This document shows positions 9,101-17,555 of a stretch of 64,000 bases of DNA, in pieces; the first letter of the stretch is position 1; each line of letters begins with the position of its first letter. Made by a program: the position numbers and the translations under genes. The notes under the pieces are model-generated. The model was not told where the DNA came from. It saw only the letters and a program-made list of their open reading frames with translations, and made no database searches. The stretch lies in contig JBKBRB010000014.1 in the NCBI GenBank assembly GCA_046292465.1, positions 1 to 64,000 of the forward strand, read 5' to 3'. This DNA comes from JANWWM01 sp046292465 (GTDB lineage Bacteria > Bacteroidota > Chlorobiia > Chlorobiales > Thermochlorobacteraceae).

Positions 9101-10644
9101 ATTTTTGCAATTGGTGCGCCGTCGCTTTGCAGGGCTTGAAGCATGTTAAGTCGTCCGCTTCCGGTGAAGTGGTCCCAGCCTTCGAGCTCGATGTCGTCGG
9201 TGGTAGAAACCAAAATGCCGCGCACTTGTTCGGCGGTGAGGTTTGGTCGGAGCGAAAGAAGCAAGGCGGCAGTGCCTGCGGCGTGCGGTGCGGCGGCTGA
9301 TGTTCCGCCGAAGCTTGATGTGTAAAAGCCACGATAAAACGGAAAGGTTGTGTTAATGCCAACGCCCGGCGCGCATAAATCCAAGCGAATGCCGAAGGTG
9401 GTAAAGGGCGTGCGCGTGTCGAATGGCGTGGTTGCGCCAACGGCGATGACTTCGTCGTAGCCTGCGGGATAGCGTTGTTGGTCGCCGCCGGCATTGCCCG
9501 AAGAAGCACACATCACCACGCCGCGCGAATAAGCATATTGAACTGCATCGCGCACCACAGGCGAAAGCACCACATCGCCGAAGCTCATGTTCAAAATGCG
9601 AATGTTGTTATCGGCGGCGTAAATGATCGCGGTTGCAATGTCTCTATCCGCCGCAAAATCGCTACCGAATCCGCCCCACGCGGTAAAGACGCGAAGCGCG
9701 ACGAGTTTGCAATTTGGGGCAACGCCTGCAACGCCAATCGTGTTGTTGGTTGCCGCCGCCACAATGCCTGCACAAGCCGTGCCGTGTGAGTTGTCGTCGA
9801 AGGGGTCGGGGTCGGGAAATTGAAAATCTGATGCGCCGTTGAGATGGTCGACGTTGAAGGGTTGGTCGGTGAAGTCGTAGCCAATCACATCGTCGGCGTA
9901 GCCGTTGCTGTCTTGGTCGATGCCGTCGAAGTCGCCTGTAATGCCGTTGGGGTCAAGTTGAAAGGTGGTGGGATTGCGGCGCTCGCGAAAGTCCCACGGC
10001 TCGAACGTGCCGTTTTGGTTGCGGTCTTCGGCGGAGTTAATCCAAAGGTTCGGAATTAAATCGGGGTGCGTGTAGTCGATGCCTGTATCCATAATGCCGA
10101 TGCGCACTTGGGGACTGCCTTTCGTTATTGCCCACGCTTGTATGGCTTTCACTCTTTCCAAGTTCCACTGTTCAGAGAAGGCGGAATCGTTTGGCACCGT
10201 CCAATCGTCCAAGTCGTAAAGGCGCACGGGTTCGGCGTAGTCAAGGTCGGGACTGTTTCGGAGTGCGGATAAAATTGAGGCGATTTCCGATTCTGAATAA
10301 GTTGAATCGAGCCGAAGCGCATAGACTTTTCCGACACGCGATTTTTCTTTTGCTTTCTCGAACAAGAGTTTTGACGTTTCATATCGCACCGATGTTGTGC
10401 CGATGCGAAGCGTTTTCGTGGTTGCTTGTGTCTGTGCGCCGCGACGCAGTTGTAAATCGAGCGTTGAGCGTTCTTTGAATTTGATGTTCAATTCGCGTTG
10501 AACGGTTCGCTCTGCATAAAACGGATTCGGATTGCGCGGCGCGTAAAGCGACGGATTCGCTTTGAATCGTGCGGCTTCAGGCTGTGCAAATGCAGATAGG
10601 CTGAACACAACAATGAGCAAACTTGCAAGCGTGGTAGCTTTCAT
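6199..10644 (-). CDS. Secreted subtilisin-like (S8) serine protease with FG-GAP-type repeats and T9SS C-terminal domain
   Basis: About 1481 residues from the ATG at 10642-10644, which gives a clear signal peptide (MKATTLASLLIVVFSLSAFAQ). An upstream ATG would add a non-signal extension. The S8 triad is Asp186 (IGIMDTGIDY), His287 (NSHGTACAG) and Ser449 (GGTSAAAPHAAG), with the oxyanion Asn in ASSGNAGG. After it come EF-hand-like DxDxDG segments of FG-GAP/VCBS type (DIDGDGRLELL, DLDKDGVDELI), a fibronectin-III-like region (about 1160-1240) and a C-terminal sorting domain with TYPNPYSKASG and the final KMGKLAIVR. Proteins of this layout leave the cell by the type IX system and are anchored or released after removal of the tail. 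Likely role: extracellular protein degradation. Confidence 0.9.
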   Translation of the reverse strand: MKATTLASLLIVVFSLSAFAQPEAARFKANPSLYAPRNPNPFYAERTVQRELNIKFKERSTLDLQLRRGAQTQATTKTLRIGTTSVRYETSKLLFEKAKEKSRVGKVYALRLDSTYSESEIASILSALRNSPDLDYAEPVRLYDLDDWTVPNDSAFSEQWNLERVKAIQAWAITKGSPQVRIGIMDTGIDYTHPDLIPNLWINSAEDRNQNGTFEPWDFRERRNPTTFQLDPNGITGDFDGIDQDSNGYADDVIGYDFTDQPFNVDHLNGASDFQFPDPDPFDDNSHGTACAGIVAAATNNTIGVAGVAPNCKLVALRVFTAWGGFGSDFAADRDIATAIIYAADNNIRILNMSFGDVVLSPVVRDAVQYAYSRGVVMCASSGNAGGDQQRYPAGYDEVIAVGATTPFDTRTPFTTFGIRLDLCAPGVGINTTFPFYRGFYTSSFGGTSAAAPHAAGTAALLLSLRPNLTAEQVRGILVSTTDDIELEGWDHFTGSGRLNMLQALQSDGAPIAKILSPQTDEGRTAQSPIAVTGTAISPRFQSFTVDYRRGIGNQNQWITLATSTRPMIRDTLAIWNIVQPDSLLPNGDYTLRLAVRETTGRTIENRIRVVIDRTPPVIASLSATDVIVNDRHGVLVEFRTDDQCDAVLFYRQRNSSQPFSPFRFDGIRQRHSALLGENDLQPETDYDFFVQAKNLAGFITRSDTSTFRLNGFVSQIPTFGQTYLRERRDLRLPKGYFLKTMQDFNRNGRKEVLMNESRPFEGRKFGDLRRYEYNADSAKFILLDTLPLIQIPRSVADIDGDGRLELLTSAGGKTLVFSQSTPQGSPFETIRFADTTRGDLWGATFADTKNNGERQLLARRDTNYLIYNNAFQPIASLPNPFRSRENPNTAPLFEQPRAIVDDFDGDGKREIIVGDYDANFFGYEYSGSGNTYNLNWQYQAGAGFIGGSQGITSGNYLNNGKRQLIIGYHSEELFDSLRNYATPIWVYECWQANNQDSLVRIWKQAFFNYRFKRFFESAVATSDLDKDGVDELIIVAYPNLYIFKWDGARETFVPVWNYPFAQAQEVMVGDADGNGLNEIYFCDDLFSYAWEYQNFQGILAPVGVAGEPLGTNQIRLSWRSVQGATQYKIYRQATTAFPTYPFNVSLFATTTNTEFIDNSVNPNLFYVYAVTASDGISESDTSAYLIGRAVPLPRVLSASFANQSLRVRFNRPMSPPIQAGMFLIEKNGEVKIAQSVAFARGGEEAVLSFRYVPLDTGRYVVRVSGLRDIFNARLDTNFNTATFEVVPESQAAFFIVEKAVISPYRISLTMNRPIDPSSVSPQNFTVKPDGRVKAATVQNNKLLLDLEGRPIGALGFTVSLVVREIRSTDGMLIDTANSGNVVSFASTKENLADVFTYPNPYSKASGVDFIMFANLTRKATIHIYTLNGKAIKTIQHEGDTGGARWNLDTNSGEKVASGIYIYRITAEGVSEKMGKLAIVR

Positions 10645-10701
10645 TCTGTTGGATTGATTTGGAAGTTCGTGCAAGTTAGAGCGATTCACGCAGGTTTTCA
10701 A

Positions 10702-10981
10702 GGTATGAGGCGGGGCACATTTTTGAATCTAATGAGTAACGAGGAATGAGGAATGTTGAACAGAACACAAGCAATTCTTCACTGTTCATTATGCTGGATT
10801 CCTCACTCTGTTCGGAATGACAAACAACTGCACGCGGTCATTTCTGAACACAGCAAAGCGAAGTGAAGAATCCAACTCTAATGAGTAATGAGTAACGGGA
10901 CAAGCAATTCTTCACTATTCATTATTCACTATTCACTATTCATTATGCTGGATTCCTCGCTTCGCTCACAAGCTCAAGCGA
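10702..10981. repeat. Intergenic repeat cluster with a long imperfect palindrome
   Basis: No gene is seen here. A unit beginning ACAAGCAATTCTTCACT and ending ATTATGCTGGATTCCTC occurs at about 10767-10804 and again at 10900-10955; in the second copy it is expanded by tandem ATTCACT-like words. Between them, GGATTCCTCACTCTGTTCGG (about 10798) and the segment at 10838-10873 (GTCATTTCTGAACAC up to GTGAAGAATCC) are inverted relatives, so 10798-10873 can fold into a long hairpin. This looks like a dispersed palindromic repeat family rather than a mobile element with coding capacity. Confidence 0.6.
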
Positions 10982-11362
10982 TTACTTGAAGAATTGGTCG
11001 AGCGTATAGACCTTGCCGTTGACTTCGACCGAAAGTTCGTTGTTGTTCGGATTAACGAAGACTTGAATTTCGCGCACGGTCCATTGCACGCCGCGTCCGT
11101 CGTAGTTCATATTGTAGCGTTCTTCGTTGAGTTTGACGACGTCGTCGACGGGAATTGCAATATCTTCGTTGCTTGAAAGGATAACGATTTGAATTTGTCC
11201 GTCTCGCAACTTGCGCTTCATTTCTTCGGTGTTTGAAAGCCGTCCGTATCCTGCCGCCGAGGCGATGGTGAGTTTGAGTCGTCCCGACTCATCGCGACGC
11301 GCCTGCGTGATGAAATACTTATCCAACTTATGAACGGCATTTCCAGATTTTGTGATTGGCAT
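10982..11362 (-). CDS. Conserved-looking hypothetical protein, 126 aa
   Basis: I do not recognise the family. The protein is soluble, without signal or membrane segment. It has basic N-terminal residues (KLDKYFITQARRDESGRLKL), a middle part with alternating hydrophobic residues (IQIVILSSNEDIAIPVDDVV) and a final beta-rich part (VQWTVREIQVFVNPNNNELS, then VEVNGKVYTLDQFF). The regular spacing of hydrophobics and the good codon use suggest a real gene. It lies between two large secreted-enzyme genes, but the 280-base repeat spacer downstream and 156 bases upstream speak against an operon. Confidence 0.65.
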   Translation of the reverse strand: MPITKSGNAVHKLDKYFITQARRDESGRLKLTIASAAGYGRLSNTEEMKRKLRDGQIQIVILSSNEDIAIPVDDVVKLNEERYNMNYDGRGVQWTVREIQVFVNPNNNELSVEVNGKVYTLDQFFK

Positions 11363-11430
11363 TGCTCTAAAATGTTAAAGTTGAGTTTGTTCAAACTTCT
11401 CCTCGTTTGAAGTTACAACCATGCTCATAA

Positions 11431-11463
11431 AACAGAAAAGGCGATTCGTCTTGAACCGCCTTG
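11431..11463 (-). terminator. Intrinsic terminator after the DUF2283 gene
   Basis: On the minus strand AAGGCGGTTC pairs with GAATCGCCTT (one G-T wobble) around a short loop and is followed by TTCTGTTTT. It lies about 55 bases downstream of the DUF2283 stop codon. Confidence 0.7.
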
Positions 11464-11518
11464 TTTGCAACCGTTTTGGACGAGATGCCATTGGTGTCGC
11501 CAAAATGTTTATCCTTCC

Positions 11519-11728
11519 TCACGCTTGCGGAATTGATTCAAACAGCAGTCGCCGCGCTTCCATATCAGGCGCACGTTTAGAGAGATAAAGCATCTCTATG
11601 CCGACCACATGACCTTGCTCGTCGTAATTAACGATAATGCCTGGTGAAACTTCTTCCGAACGACTTGCGGGCAACTCCGTCAAGGTAAGGTATAATGCGT
11701 CGGCTTGTTGGTCTACTTTCAATTTCAT
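11519..11728 (-). CDS. DUF2283 family small protein
   Basis: 69 residues from the ATG at 11726-11728, chosen because GAGG lies just upstream (AAAGAGGTAATTCC); a start 21 bases earlier has no such site. The sequence MKLKVDQQADALYLTL, then SPGIIVNYDEQGHVVGIEML, is the DUF2283 pattern: a single beta-rich domain found in many bacteria, often beside toxin-antitoxin-type genes. Its biochemical function is unknown. No partner gene of the usual kind (for example DUF4258) is adjacent. Confidence 0.85.
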   Translation of the reverse strand: MKLKVDQQADALYLTLTELPASRSEEVSPGIIVNYDEQGHVVGIEMLYLSKRAPDMEARRLLFESIPQA

Positions 11729-11791
11729 GGAATTACCTCTTTTTACCAAAATCGTTTTGAATTGCCTTGTTTGTAACCGTTTCGGAAGTCC

Positions 11792-14700
11792 TCACTTCAC
11801 GAGCACCATTTTCTTTGTCTGCATAAACTCACCGGCTTTGAGGCGATAAAAATACACGCCCGACGCGAATGACGACGCATTAAACGAGACCGAATAAACA
11901 CCGACCTCTTGCCTGCGCTCCACCAGCGTTGCCACTTTTCTGCCGAGCACATCAAAAATTTCCAACTTCACATCGCTCACGCTTGGCACTTGATACGTGA
12001 TAACTGTTGTTGGATTAAACGGATTCGGATAGTTCTGAAAGAGTTGATACGATGTTGGCTTTTGCCGTTGTGCCGTTTCTCTTGCGGAAAGCATTTGCCC
12101 TGTTTCAAGGCTGAATGTGGGCGAAACATACGGACCATCGACTGCCATTGAATCGGAGGCGAAGTTCGGATTGAAGCCCAAGTTGCCGAAGGGGTCGGCT
12201 TGCCCAGTGCGCGTGCCGGGAACAAGCACATTCGAGAAATACGCCGTGCTACTGACGACAAACGCAAAGCCACGAATCGTATTGCCTGTTCTGCCGCCCA
12301 CGAGCGAGAGCGGAATTGAAAACTCCCACCCCTGACGCTCTGCGCCCGAATTATTAACCGAATAGGCAATCGTATTTTCAGGCACAGCACCGTTGATTGG
12401 CGGTCCGACCACGATGTTTGAACCATTGAGTTGTGCCGAGTTCGGAGCAGTTGCCATCACCGAGCCGCGCATCGAGATATTTTCTTCGTAGCGTGCCAGC
12501 GACATAAAGCCTCGATTGCTCACAGGCGAAAGCGAAAAGGCATAATCAGTCTCGAAGCGGGAGCGGTAGCGTGCTTGTGTAGAGTCGCCCGTGTTGATGA
12601 AGTGCGCCGCGTTGGGCACATTGCCTAAGTTTCGGTTTTCATCTCTGCCGTTGATGTTTCCGAAATCGAGCCACAGTCCAAGTCCGTCGCTGGTTAGCGG
12701 ATTGAGTTTGCCTTCTACGCCGATGTAAAGGAGCGAATCGTCGCGCCCGAACCACAAGCGGCGAATGTCGATATTCGGTCCGAAGCCCAAACTGCTGTCG
12801 GGGTTTGTCGCCATTAAAATGTAGCCTGTTTCATTGAGGTTGCCGTCGAGGGTGAATTGCGGCACAACAGGCGGAATGCGCATCAAGAAACTTCGGCGCA
12901 GCGTGTCGTTGCTTCGGTCGCCGTCGCCTGCACCGGTGATGATAGCGGTTGCAAGGTATCGCGTGTTGTTATCGCCTTGAAACATATCAAACGTTCGAGT
13001 GAAAGTTTCACCGGCTTGAATCGTTCCGCTTGTGAGCGTATCGGCGTAAATGATGCTTTGCGGATTAGATTCGGGCGCAATCGTGAGGAAGCACTGCATG
13101 CCGGTTTGGCTCAACGAACTCAAATTTCGGAATTGCACGGTGGGCGTCCACTCGGTGGTGGTTAGCGTATCGGCGACGAAGATAGAATCGACGCGAAAGT
13201 CGGTTTGATACGGCGATTGAAAATAGGTCGGCACATAGACGGCGTAACTGTTGGCAGGAACGCGAATGCGCACTCTTGGACCTGTGCCTGCATTTGCAGG
13301 AAAAACAAAGGTCGAATCGCCATTTGCGCCGTTCCAGTTGCCTGCGTTGCCGGTAATGTCGCGTAGCCACTTATTGCCCCAGCCGTAGCAAGTAACCCAC
13401 ACATCAACGTTGAAATTGCTTTTGTTAATGCCGACCAGCACACCTGAACTATCGAGCGGCGCAGGATTGCCGTAACGACGAATCACCATCACGTTGCGTT
13501 CATCGGTGGCTTGATTGCCAGGCCAGAACGGCGCGTTTGAACCTTGATAATTTGTTGCCGCCGTGTTTGTTGGAATTTCTTGTGTGCCGCGCACCCATTT
13601 GCGCACAGCAAGCAGTTTGTTGATGTCGTCGCGCAAGCCATAAATGAAGTAATCTCGCCACCAAATACACGGATAGCCTTCGGTCGAGAGAATGTAGGCG
13701 TAAGCAAGGTGTTTGTTGATGACAAACGGATTATGGTCGGGAAGCGACGGCACGCCGAGATAGTTATTTCGGTCGAAGTCATGATTTTCTACGAAGGTAA
13801 CGACTTGTGTTGGCGGCACGCCGTTGTTGAACAAGCCTCTGCCTTGAAGCGTGCGAATGTCGGCACTCGGATTTTGAAAGACGTCTTTCATTCCGAAATA
13901 AAGGTTGAAATCGAAGAGACTTGTGCGCGGGTTCGTGCCGTTTTCATTCACCCAATTCAGCCAACTGCGCAAACGGTTGATATCGCCATCGTAAAGTTCA
14001 GCGACGACAAACTTGTTAGGCGGCACATTTGGCGCAGTGCGTTCTGCGACGCCATCAACCCAGCGCTTGTAGTATTCGGGGTGAAAGCCTTTGACGAAAT
14101 CAATTCGGAATCCATCTAACTGCAATCGATTTTTGAACCAGTTTCCCCAAACAATGAGGCTATCGCCCATCGGCAAGTTGTTGCCTTGATTGTCGTGCAG
14201 GGCGACATCTTGCGCGAAGTCGTTGGTGTAGAATTGATAAAAGCCAAACTGCGTCGCACTGCAATAGTTGCTCGTGTTGCCGGGATTGACGGCGGCGTTT
14301 GGATAAAAGTGTGTGTAGTTGGCGGTCAATCGTCCGCTTCCATTTGTCAATGGAAAAAATGTGAAGGTTGAATCACCTCTTGCGCCGCCGGGCGGACACG
14401 GAACAGGCAAAAAGGGATTTGGTTCTAAAATTCCGCCGCCTCGATGGTTGAAGACAATGTCGGCATAAACTTGAAAGTTCAAGCGTTTATACTCGGCAAT
14501 CATTTCGGCAAGTTGCGAATAAGTGCCGTAGCGCGTTGCCGTGAATTGTCCAGTGCCTGAGGTTACGTTCCCGCCAGTGTTGTCGTAATCGCCCAAATCA
14601 TAAAAATCATATGGCGAATAACCAACACCGTTTTGATTATCGCTTTTATAGACAGGCGGAAGCCATATCGCTGAAAAGCCTGCGCGTTTGAGCAAATCGG

Positions 14701-14848
14701 CTTTGGTGCGAAGCGTGTCATACCATACACCGCCGGGCGGTACGTCCCAATAAAATCCTTGAATCATAACGGGAGGCGCATTTTGCGCAAAACATTTCGT
14801 TGTGAAAAGCAGAGCCAGCAGCAAGGTGAAGTTTCGTAGATGCGGCAT
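11792..14848 (-). CDS. Secreted alpha-amylase family (GH13) glycosidase with T9SS C-terminal domain
   Basis: 1018 residues. A signal peptide (LLALLFTTKCFAQ) precedes a GH13 barrel with the conserved regions ADIVFNHRGG (about 129-138), LDGFRIDFVKG (nucleophile Asp250), FVVAELYDGD (acid/base Glu284) and FVENHDFDR (transition-state Asp357). Family members cut alpha-1,4-glucans such as starch or glycogen. Residues from about 545 to 900 contain Ig-like and carbohydrate-binding-like segments (FGRDDSLLYIGVEGKLN). The end is a classic type IX sorting domain: LFQNYPNPFNPTTVITYQ to KKMVLVK. It shares this tail with the nearby subtilase and the plus-strand proteins at 29861 and 32660. Confidence 0.93.
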   Translation of the reverse strand: MPHLRNFTLLLALLFTTKCFAQNAPPVMIQGFYWDVPPGGVWYDTLRTKADLLKRAGFSAIWLPPVYKSDNQNGVGYSPYDFYDLGDYDNTGGNVTSGTGQFTATRYGTYSQLAEMIAEYKRLNFQVYADIVFNHRGGGILEPNPFLPVPCPPGGARGDSTFTFFPLTNGSGRLTANYTHFYPNAAVNPGNTSNYCSATQFGFYQFYTNDFAQDVALHDNQGNNLPMGDSLIVWGNWFKNRLQLDGFRIDFVKGFHPEYYKRWVDGVAERTAPNVPPNKFVVAELYDGDINRLRSWLNWVNENGTNPRTSLFDFNLYFGMKDVFQNPSADIRTLQGRGLFNNGVPPTQVVTFVENHDFDRNNYLGVPSLPDHNPFVINKHLAYAYILSTEGYPCIWWRDYFIYGLRDDINKLLAVRKWVRGTQEIPTNTAATNYQGSNAPFWPGNQATDERNVMVIRRYGNPAPLDSSGVLVGINKSNFNVDVWVTCYGWGNKWLRDITGNAGNWNGANGDSTFVFPANAGTGPRVRIRVPANSYAVYVPTYFQSPYQTDFRVDSIFVADTLTTTEWTPTVQFRNLSSLSQTGMQCFLTIAPESNPQSIIYADTLTSGTIQAGETFTRTFDMFQGDNNTRYLATAIITGAGDGDRSNDTLRRSFLMRIPPVVPQFTLDGNLNETGYILMATNPDSSLGFGPNIDIRRLWFGRDDSLLYIGVEGKLNPLTSDGLGLWLDFGNINGRDENRNLGNVPNAAHFINTGDSTQARYRSRFETDYAFSLSPVSNRGFMSLARYEENISMRGSVMATAPNSAQLNGSNIVVGPPINGAVPENTIAYSVNNSGAERQGWEFSIPLSLVGGRTGNTIRGFAFVVSSTAYFSNVLVPGTRTGQADPFGNLGFNPNFASDSMAVDGPYVSPTFSLETGQMLSARETAQRQKPTSYQLFQNYPNPFNPTTVITYQVPSVSDVKLEIFDVLGRKVATLVERRQEVGVYSVSFNASSFASGVYFYRLKAGEFMQTKKMVLVK

Positions 14849-14985
14849 GTGGTAGTGTCGTTAGTTATTAATTGGTGATGACTGCGTCTCTCGAAAATAA
14901 GTTTCGGCACAGGATTTACAACACATCGAAAAACATTCGGGGAGAAATCATAAATTCCAAAAAGTGTTGTTCAAACCCTTGCCAG

Positions 14986-15492
14986 ATGCTTAATCCGATC
15001 CAAATTATTCAGTGGCAGTTAGGGCAGTCGAAGCGCGTTGTGCCTGATAGTTTCAAGCTTCTTGCGACACGCCAGTGGCCCTGCGGCATGATGTTCGTCT
15101 ATCAAGTCAGTTGCTACTTGAACGAGGGTGAAACAACCTTCGAGACCTTTTGGTGCGACTTTTTCGAGCAGAAATCTAATGCGTGGCTTCACATTGGCGG
15201 CTGTGCGATTGGCATGGACTTGCCTGTTAATTCAAGCGAGCGCGTTCAATTTTCACACGGCAGTGTGCGCGGTGCAGATGGCGTGGATAATGCCTTTATC
15301 TACGGACGCACGCTCTCGCCCGATATCGTTTCTGTTGAAGTTGTCTTTGACGGCTCAAAAACGATTGAAGATTGGACGCCCGACGAGGTTTTTGCGATTG
15401 CTCTTCCCGGTGCGACGTCCGTTACCGAACTGCGCCTGAAAAATTATCGCGGCGATGTGCTCGAGACCATTCCCATTTACATTCACGATTAG
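14986..15492 (+). CDS. Hypothetical protein, about 168 aa
   Basis: Not recognised. The ATG at 14986 gives MLNPIQIIQWQLGQS; upstream in-frame starts exist (from 14872) but add low-complexity basic residues that look non-coding. The protein is acidic, soluble and without signal peptide. The C-terminal part (SVEVVFDGSKTIEDWTPDE, then ATSVTELRLKNYRGDVLETI) resembles the 'difference from a reference value' folds seen in many small bacterial proteins, but no family can be named. It is followed after 33 bases by the TerB-like gene. Confidence 0.6.
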   Translation: MLNPIQIIQWQLGQSKRVVPDSFKLLATRQWPCGMMFVYQVSCYLNEGETTFETFWCDFFEQKSNAWLHIGGCAIGMDLPVNSSERVQFSHGSVRGADGVDNAFIYGRTLSPDIVSVEVVFDGSKTIEDWTPDEVFAIALPGATSVTELRLKNYRGDVLETIPIYIHD

Positions 15493-15525
15493 CCCTGCCA
15501 CCCGTAGTCCCTTATCAATATCCTT

Positions 15526-15735
15526 GTGTTCAGAATACATCGCCGATTGCTCGATGCACTCGACAGCCTGCACGACCGCCTGCACCACACAAAGCTCAAA
15601 ATCGTTTTGTTCGATTTGCTCGCCTTAGCCAAGTTGGACGGCGTCATTCAGCCGCGCGAACAAGATTTTCTTGAAATGGTTGCAATGCGCTGGGGCTTTC
15701 AGTTTAGCGAATCCGCCTACCCAAAAGCCGCTTAA
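15526..15735 (+). CDS. Small TerB-like domain protein, 69 aa
   Basis: A GTG start at 15526 gives 69 residues. The segment LLALAKLDGVIQPREQDFLE has the repeated helix pattern of TerB / TerB-like domains (xLLxlAkADGxixpxExxfl), which bind acidic partners at membranes in other bacteria. At about half the length of a full TerB domain (about 120-140 residues), it is either a minimal version or a truncated remnant. It sits 33 bases behind an unknown gene and ends just before a strong terminator, so the two form a small transcription unit. Confidence 0.55.
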   Translation: MFRIHRRLLDALDSLHDRLHHTKLKIVLFDLLALAKLDGVIQPREQDFLEMVAMRWGFQFSESAYPKAA

Positions 15736-15746
15736 TTGCGCTCAAA

Positions 15747-15784
15747 ACGGCGTGGAACTCCGATTCTTCCACGCCGTATTCTCT
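15747..15784 (+). terminator. Intrinsic terminator
   Basis: ACGGCGTGGAA (15747-15757) pairs perfectly with TTCCACGCCGT (15767-15777) around a 9-base loop, followed by ATTCTCTTC. It ends the unit containing the TerB-like gene. Confidence 0.75.
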
Positions 15785-15881
15785 TCATCAAAACATGCTT
15801 TCTCCTACCTAATCTGAATTCGTCATTCGCTTTTTAGTTCTCGATTTTCTCGTATTTTGCCTTCAAAACAACCATAACATT

Positions 15882-16685
15882 ATGCGCACACAACTTCTTT
15901 TTCTCTTGCTGTTTCCTTTGACTTCAACTTTTGCCCAATCTGCTACCGATTCAAGCACCTTTGAATACCGCACCATTCCGAACAACGCCTATAAGGTTGG
16001 AGAGCGTCTTAAATACAGCATTAAATATGGCGTAGTGAAAGCCGTCAACACAGAAATTGCCGTCGTTAAAGACACGGTTGTGCGCGGAAGGGAGTGCTAC
16101 AAAATCGAATACAAAGCGCGAACCGTCCCGATGTTCGACAACTTCTATCGCGTCGACGACAGATACGAAACCTTTATTGACAAGCAAGGACAATTTCCGC
16201 ACAGTTTCAAACAGCAAATCCGTGAAGGCAAATACGAGCGCGACGAATGGATGGAATTTTTTCACGAGCAAGGCATTGCCAAATCGCTTATCCACAATCA
16301 AGAGTTCAAGATGGTTCCTTACGCGCAGGATATTCTTTCCGCTTACTTTTACACACGCACACTGAACTTGCGCGCCATGAAAGATGGCTCAATTATTGAA
16401 CTCAACAATGTAAGCGATAAGGAAGTCATTCCGCTAAAAATCAAAATCCGCAACCGCGATTTGCTCGAGACCGAACTCGGCGTTTTCCGCACCATCGTTA
16501 TTGAGCCGATTGTGCAAGGCGTCGGCTTGTTCAAAAGCGATGGGCAAATTCTCATTTGGATGACGGACGACGAAAACAAAATCCCAATTCGCATTAAAAT
16601 TAAAGTCATCGTTGGCTCGCTCTCTGCCGACATTGAATCTATGGAAGGCTTACGCAACCCGTTGAAATCAAAAATGAAAGAATAG
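15882..16685 (+). CDS. DUF3108 domain-containing exported protein
   Basis: 267 residues with a signal peptide (MRTQLLFLLLFPLTSTFAQ). The following YKVGERLKYSIKYGVVKA, later VDDRYETFIDKQGQFPHSF and the final IKIKVIVGSLSADIESM match DUF3108, a periplasmic or outer-membrane-associated beta-rich domain of unknown activity that is widespread in Bacteroidota and Chlorobiota. It precedes a probable lipoprotein gene by 43 bases; both face the same way. Confidence 0.8.
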   Translation: MRTQLLFLLLFPLTSTFAQSATDSSTFEYRTIPNNAYKVGERLKYSIKYGVVKAVNTEIAVVKDTVVRGRECYKIEYKARTVPMFDNFYRVDDRYETFIDKQGQFPHSFKQQIREGKYERDEWMEFFHEQGIAKSLIHNQEFKMVPYAQDILSAYFYTRTLNLRAMKDGSIIELNNVSDKEVIPLKIKIRNRDLLETELGVFRTIVIEPIVQGVGLFKSDGQILIWMTDDENKIPIRIKIKVIVGSLSADIESMEGLRNPLKSKMKE

Positions 16686-16728
16686 TGTTTTTTCTTGTTG
16701 TGTTCATTCAACCTTAATCATCTTGACT

Positions 16729-17511
16729 ATGCGCGTAAAACTTCTTGTTGGATTACTTATCGGGCTTCTCTGCTCTTCTTGCGGCTCTGAAACAGGACCT
16801 TCGGAAAAGGCTTCCGTTACTTTTCCCACTTCAACAACTTTCACGCTCCGATATGCCGATTTCATCGACACCACAGGCACAGGTCGCAACTACGATTCCA
16901 TTGGCGTTGTTGAAGAGCGCATCGTCGGCACGCGCACTCTTTCAGGCAGAACCGCATTCCTTCATGAAAACCGACTTATCACTGCCGACACGACAACCGT
17001 CGACACCACGTTTCACGCCTACGACAACAACAACCAAGACCAATGGATTTTCCTTTCAAGCATTGAAGATTTCGTCGGCAATTTAGGCGGGTTCAACTTG
17101 CAAGGGTTTCCTTCGGGATGGTATCCATATCTGAAAACGACTGAAACCGTCGGACGCAATTACACCATCCTTCCTCCAACACAACTGACGCTCCAAATCG
17201 ATACGCTGACAATTAACGCTACGATTCGCGCTGTTGGCAACGTGCGTGGCAAAGAAACCATTACCGTTCAAGGCAGAAGTTACAACACCATAAAAATTGT
17301 GCTCACCTTCACCCTTCAAGCACGACTTCTTGGCTTGACTTTGCCCGAAGCCGAAATTCAACAACAAGTCTGGTGCGGCGACAACATTGGCATTGTCAAG
17401 TTTGAAACCACATCGGCAACGATTGGATTGCCACCTTTCTTTTCGTTCACAACGCCGAACGCGAAGCAAGAGCTTATCAGCATTACAAACACTTCGGCTC
17501 CAGCAAATTGA
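16729..17511 (+). CDS. Probable lipoprotein, unknown function
   Basis: 260 residues from the ATG at 16729 (an ATG two codons earlier is also possible). The N-terminus, MRVKLLVGLLIGLLCSSCGS, is a lipoprotein-type signal with Cys18 as the likely lipidated residue, although position -3 is Cys rather than the usual Leu. The mature part is rich in Thr and beta-prone segments and contains one later cysteine (VWCGDNIGIVKFE). The repeated theme 'property, then IGIVKFET' is seen in uncharacterised exported proteins of this phylum; I cannot name a family. Confidence 0.65.
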   Translation: MRVKLLVGLLIGLLCSSCGSETGPSEKASVTFPTSTTFTLRYADFIDTTGTGRNYDSIGVVEERIVGTRTLSGRTAFLHENRLITADTTTVDTTFHAYDNNNQDQWIFLSSIEDFVGNLGGFNLQGFPSGWYPYLKTTETVGRNYTILPPTQLTLQIDTLTINATIRAVGNVRGKETITVQGRSYNTIKIVLTFTLQARLLGLTLPEAEIQQQVWCGDNIGIVKFETTSATIGLPPFFSFTTPNAKQELISITNTSAPAN

Positions 17512-17555
17512 TTGAATTTGAGCGTAAGTGGGGGAAATGTTCTCGCGTTTCTGAA

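Noticed and set aside
11451..11786. Two similar ~30-base words (TGCCTTGTTTG-AACCGTTT) as a mobile-element boundary
   Set aside because: Only about 80 percent alike, and one is part of a terminator; no element lies between them except the DUF2283 gene.
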